From Polytrichum commune (Eukaryota > Streptophyta > Polytrichopsida > Polytrichales > Polytrichaceae): DNA of 64,000 nucleotides. This document shows, piece after piece, positions 60,432-64,000 of this stretch (position 1 is the stretch's first letter; each line of letters begins with the position of its first letter). The position numbers were made by a program, and so were the translations under genes. The stretch is taken from contig OX485806.1 of the NCBI GenBank assembly GCA_950295325.1, positions 9,612,001 through 9,676,000 of the forward strand, written 5' to 3'. The notes beneath the pieces were generated by a model. It was not told the DNA's origin and did no database searches. It was given only the letters and a program-made list of their open reading frames with translations.

Positions 60432-63006
60432 GGATCTCCGTATTTTAGTGCTACGAGCGTTTGTAGGACGCCTCCCGCGGGCAGCGTTCATGCTCGGGCA
60501 GCCCGTTCCTGTCCTCCCGTCCTGACCCGTCCTCCCGTCTTGACCCGTCTTACCTGCCCGAATTGGCCTTCCTGCCCGTGTCCTCCGTCCTGCCCGACGC
60601 GTCCTCCATCCTGCCCGACGCGGCTTTCCGCCTGTCCAGCTGTCCACCCGTCTGTCCATCCGTCATATCCGTCTCCACCACTACCCCACACCGAACCCGA
60701 GCTCCGTCATTCTTCCTTGCTCACGCCACTAGACAGCTCCGGAGCGAGTGAGGAAGTTGGGGAAAGGTTGTTGCATTGCTAGTTTAGGGTTTGGAAAAGT
60801 TGTAACTTCGATTGATGTTGTCTTAGTCGCCCGCCATGGAGGTGGACATTGTGGATCTGGGAGGGAAATGTGTCTCTTTCGAAGAAGGGTTTGATTTTGT
60901 AATAGAGGAGGCCACGGAAGATGTACAGGACGGACAGGGTTTAGTTTCAGATCTAGAAATTCTTCTGTCATTCTTCTGTCATTTTTCCTTGCTCACGCCA
61001 CTGGACAACTTCGGAGCGAGTGAGGAAGCTGGGGAAAGGCTGTTTAGATCTGGAAATTCCTGCCAGGACGGACGATTATGAGGACAGGCGATTGTACCTG
61101 CTAGTTTCCGATCTGGAAGTTATGAGGACATGTAATGGGTTTGAGGCCATGCAGGCTGAGGCCTCGTCCTGGATGAGAGTTTGTTTCTGGAATGCCTACT
61201 TGGATATGTTGGCTATGGACAAAGAGGATGATCTTTGTGTCATGTGGTTGGACGCGTCAAAGGACACAAATTTTGGTGGTGGAAGGCGAGTGCAATGCAA
61301 TTGTTGATAATGTTATGGAGTTTAGTGCTATTTTTTAGAATAATAGTGTGGGATGTTACAATAAGACAAGGTAGAACCAATGTAATGTTGAATCATAATA
61401 GGACACATTTATGATAGGTGAGAACCATTACATGTCCACTTCGGACACATGAGTATTGATACATTGGCTCCTACCCATTTTCAATAAAGTGTCATTGTTT
61501 GTTGAATTTTGAATGTAAGTGAAACTTCGGCAATTGCGAATTTTCGGAAAACAAGCAATTTAGTAAAATATGACAGGACATGTACAACATTGGTGTCCTG
61601 GAAAGACTTTATGCCTTCCTCATTGAATTCAGTAACATTGTAATGTATCCTATCAATGTCATATATCAATCTATGCAACATCTATTGTTTTCAGTGTTGT
61701 CCTAACATAATCTAAACTCCCATGACAAGCTTGTCCAACCTTGTTGAAATGGTTAATTTTATGGTACTGAATTTCACATAAAGTGTTGTCCATATACAGT
61801 TGCTTCGCCACAAAATTGCATTGGCATCCTCGCTTAGAGGTTAGACTGGCTTGCAATCTACTTGCCCTCCTCTGCTTTGTCTGTCCTATTGGGAGTGGTT
61901 GCCATGTGAGATTTTTAGGACAGCTTATATCAGAGTCAGAGGCTATAGAAACAACTGGACAACTAAAGGTGGAACAAGAGGTGTTTTTGTACTATTTTGT
62001 TTTTTCACTGTCCTAACATCTAGGGTTGATCCTACCCCGTCCTTGGTTGATTTTCTCCTCCCAAGAAATGTCTGTCCTGTCAAAGGGCCCAGGGGGTGGG
62101 ATCTGCAACCTCGCCCGCATATTTTCAAGAGTTACATCCCGCACCCTAAACTTTCTTATGCACCAACTTTCAAGCACGTATTGGTGTCCTTGTGGACGAT
62201 TGTACCTGCAGGAATTTCCAGATCTGAAACTAAACCATATCCGTCCTATAGATCTTCCGTGGCCTCTTCTATAACAAAATCAAATCCTTCTTCGAAAGAG
62301 ACACATTTCCCTCCCAGATCCACAATGTCCACCTCCATGGCGATCAACTAGGACAATGTCGATCAAAGTTACAACTCTTCCAAATCCTAAACTAGCAATG
62401 CAACAGCCTTTCCCCAGCTTCCTCACTCGCTCCGAAGCTGTCCAGTGGCGTGAGCAAGGAAAAATGACAGAAGAATGACAGAAGAATTTCTAAATCTGAA
62501 ACTAAACCCTGTCCGTCCTGTACATCTTCCGTGGCCTCCTCTATTACAAAATCAAACCCTTCTTCGAAAGAGACACATTTCCCTCCCAGATCCACAATGT
62601 CCACCTCCATGGCGGGCGACTAAGACAACATCAATCGAAGTTACAACTTTTCCAAACCCTAAACTAGCAATGCAACAACCTTTCCCCAACTTCCTCACTC
62701 GCTCCGGAGCTGTCTAGTGGCGTGAGCAAGGAAGAATGACGGAGCTCGGGTTCGGTGTGGGGTAGTGGTGGAGACGGATATGACGGATGGACAGACGGGT
62801 GGACAGCTGGACAGACGCGTGGACAGCTGGACAGGCGGAAAGCCGCGTCGGGCAGGATGGAGGACGCGTCGGGCAGGACGGAGGACACGGGCAGGAAGGC
62901 CAATTCGGGCAGATAAGACGGGAGGACAGGAATGGGCTGCCCGAGCATGAACGCTGCCCGCGGGAGGCGTCCTACAAACGCTCGTAGCACTAAAATACGG
63001 AGATCC
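60432..63006. mobile_element. Foldback Mutator-like element (MULE), 2,575 bp
   Basis: Tips GGATCTCCGTATTTTAGTG are inverted at the two ends, and a perfect 9-bp duplication (CTTTCAACT) flanks the element. This is the diagnostic size for Mutator. Arms of roughly 600 bases are mirrored (centre near 61,723) and GC-rich, with small indels near the tips. The right arm carries an additional duplicated block (62,215-62,390 resembles 62,485-62,680). Each arm holds a mirrored frame starting MEVDIVDLGGKCVSFEEGF (60,836 plus; 62,610 minus), perhaps captured or ancestral coding DNA. No intact transposase is present, so it depends on another element. Confidence 0.85.
61671..61946 (-). pseudogene. FAR1/MULE-type zinc-binding fragment in the foldback loop
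   Basis: The minus strand reads WQPLPIGQTKQRRASRL, then SKRGCQCNFVAKQLYMD, then LCEIQYHKINHFNKVGQACH. The spaced Cys/Cys and His/His residues in this order look like the N-terminal DNA-binding domain of FAR1-like and MULE transposases. It breaks off without the MULE catalytic core. The fit to the host element makes this a likely transposase relic; the exact family is uncertain. Confidence 0.45.
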
Positions 63007-63015
63007 CTTTCAACT
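63007..63015 (+). repeat. Target-site duplication, right copy (9 bp)
   Basis: CTTTCAACT, identical to 60,423-60,431. Confidence 0.9.
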
Positions 63016-63263
63016 CCTCTACAAAAGAATCAACTATTAATACCTCATAGTCATTGACCAAATAAGATCTTAGCTTCAACTATTTCTATGTAAAGCTATG
63101 TGTATTGTAAGATACTTGTTTTGATCATGAAACCCATAATTTATGAAGCTCATGTAAAGTGAAAGTGTGGAATATATAATGAGAGTATTCCCCTCTAAAA
63201 TAATGTAACCTGATTTAGCACCGCCTGGTGTTAGCATTTGGTGCACAACGTGCGATCATGTTC

Positions 63264-64000
63264 TCACCCTTGACTGAGTCGATGAACATAACTTGTCGGG
63301 CAAAAACTGGATGAACTTGTGCAAGTTTGGATGAAAATATGGATGAACACATGATCGGCCAGTTATCATATGGTAAAGTTACCTTCGACTGGGTCGATGA
63401 ACATAACTTGTCGGGCAAAAACTGGATGAACTTGTGCAAGTTTGGATGAAAATATGGATGAACACATGATCGGCCAGTTATCATATGGTAAAGTTACCCT
63501 CGACTAATGAGTCGATGAACAAAACTTGTCGGGCAGAAACTGGATGAACTTGTGCAAGTGTGGATGAAAAATACTGATGAACAGATGATCAGCCAGTTAT
63601 CATATGGTAAAGTTTCCCTCGACTGAGTCGATGAACATAACTTGTCTGACAAAAACTGGATGAACTTGTGCAAGTGTGGATGAAAAATACTGATGAATAG
63701 ATGATCAGCCAGTTATCATATCATAAAGTTTCCCTCGACTGTATCAATGAACAAAACTTGTCGGTCAGAAACTGGATGAACTTGTGCAAGTGTGGATGAA
63801 AATACTGATGAACAAATGATCAGCCAGTTATCATATGGTAAAGTTACCCTCGACTGAGTCGATGAACATAACTTGTCAGGCAAAAACTGGATGAACTTGT
63901 GCAAGTGTGGATGAAAATACTGATGAACAGATGATCAGCTAGCTATCATAGGGTAAAGTTACCCTCGACTGAGTCCATGAACATAACCTGTCGGGCAAAA
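63264..64000. repeat. Tandem satellite-like array, unit about 115-118 bp
   Basis: gatgaacataacttgtcggg-like unit starts fall at 63,281, 63,396, 63,514, 63,630, 63,746, 63,861 and 63,976 (periods 115, 118, 116, 116, 115, 115). Units share ggatgaacttgtgcaagt and cagttatcatatg. The array continues past the window. Apparent minus-strand open frames at 63,215-63,904 are repeat products. Confidence 0.95.

Noticed and set aside
62664-62990. 108-codon Pro/Ser-rich frame and its mirror at 60,540-60,782
   Set aside because: They lie in GC-rich, internally repetitive MULE arm sequence (tgtccacccgtctgtcc-like units) and differ in length between arms by indels.
63264-64000. CRISPR-like array
   Set aside because: Units of about 115-118 bp are repeated throughout with no unique spacers, and the DNA is eukaryotic; it is an ordinary tandem repeat.

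Overview
The window is nuclear DNA of a land plant. Three intron-containing genes support this: two flavin-containing monooxygenases (FMO) of the plant GS-OX type and a vacuolar ATPase proteolipid c'' subunit. A short TTTAGGG (plant telomere type) run and many plant-style DNA transposons agree. The lineage cannot be fixed from sequence alone; long repeat-filled introns would fit a large, repeat-rich genome. Most of the 64 kb is transposon-derived, and most open frames in it carry no protein signal.

Layout. 1-11,000: gene-free, with small inverted-repeat elements (MITEs), a decayed LINE tail with an RNase H region, and dispersed repeats. 11,089-15,241: an almost complete PIF/Harbinger element with a TTA target duplication, carrying a DDE transposase and a divergent Myb/trihelix-like partner gene. 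Both are broken, the transposase partly by a nested 511-bp MITE. 15,300-20,500: more MITEs and a second reverse-transcriptase remnant. 21,016-22,735 (minus): VHA-c'', intact, four coding exons. 23,000-28,200: microsatellites, a decayed Ty1/copia gag-pol start and repeat fragments.

28,676-37,540 and 47,514-56,302 (both plus): two intact paralogous FMO genes with eight exons each and identical intron phases. In both, the start codon lies in a tiny first exon (19 or 13 coding bases) 1.4-2.3 kb upstream of the exon that encodes the FAD-binding motif. Several introns carry matching transposon insertions in the two copies, so those insertions predate the duplication. Between the genes lie a Harbinger nuclease pseudogene (about 39,870-40,400), a 417-bp MITE and a 2.5-kb foldback element with about 906-bp arms that ends 477 bp before the second FMO start codon.

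56,303-64,000: gene-poor, with a MITE, a 2,575-bp foldback Mutator-like element bounded by a perfect 9-bp target duplication and containing a zinc-binding FAR1/MULE-type fragment, and finally a tandem array of about 115-118-bp units that runs off the window end.

The FMOs are predicted NADPH- and O2-dependent oxygenases acting on a soft nucleophile (S or N); the substrate is not visible. VHA-c'' is a housekeeping proton-pump subunit with no functional link to its neighbours. I found no canonical tRNA, rRNA or CRISPR array.
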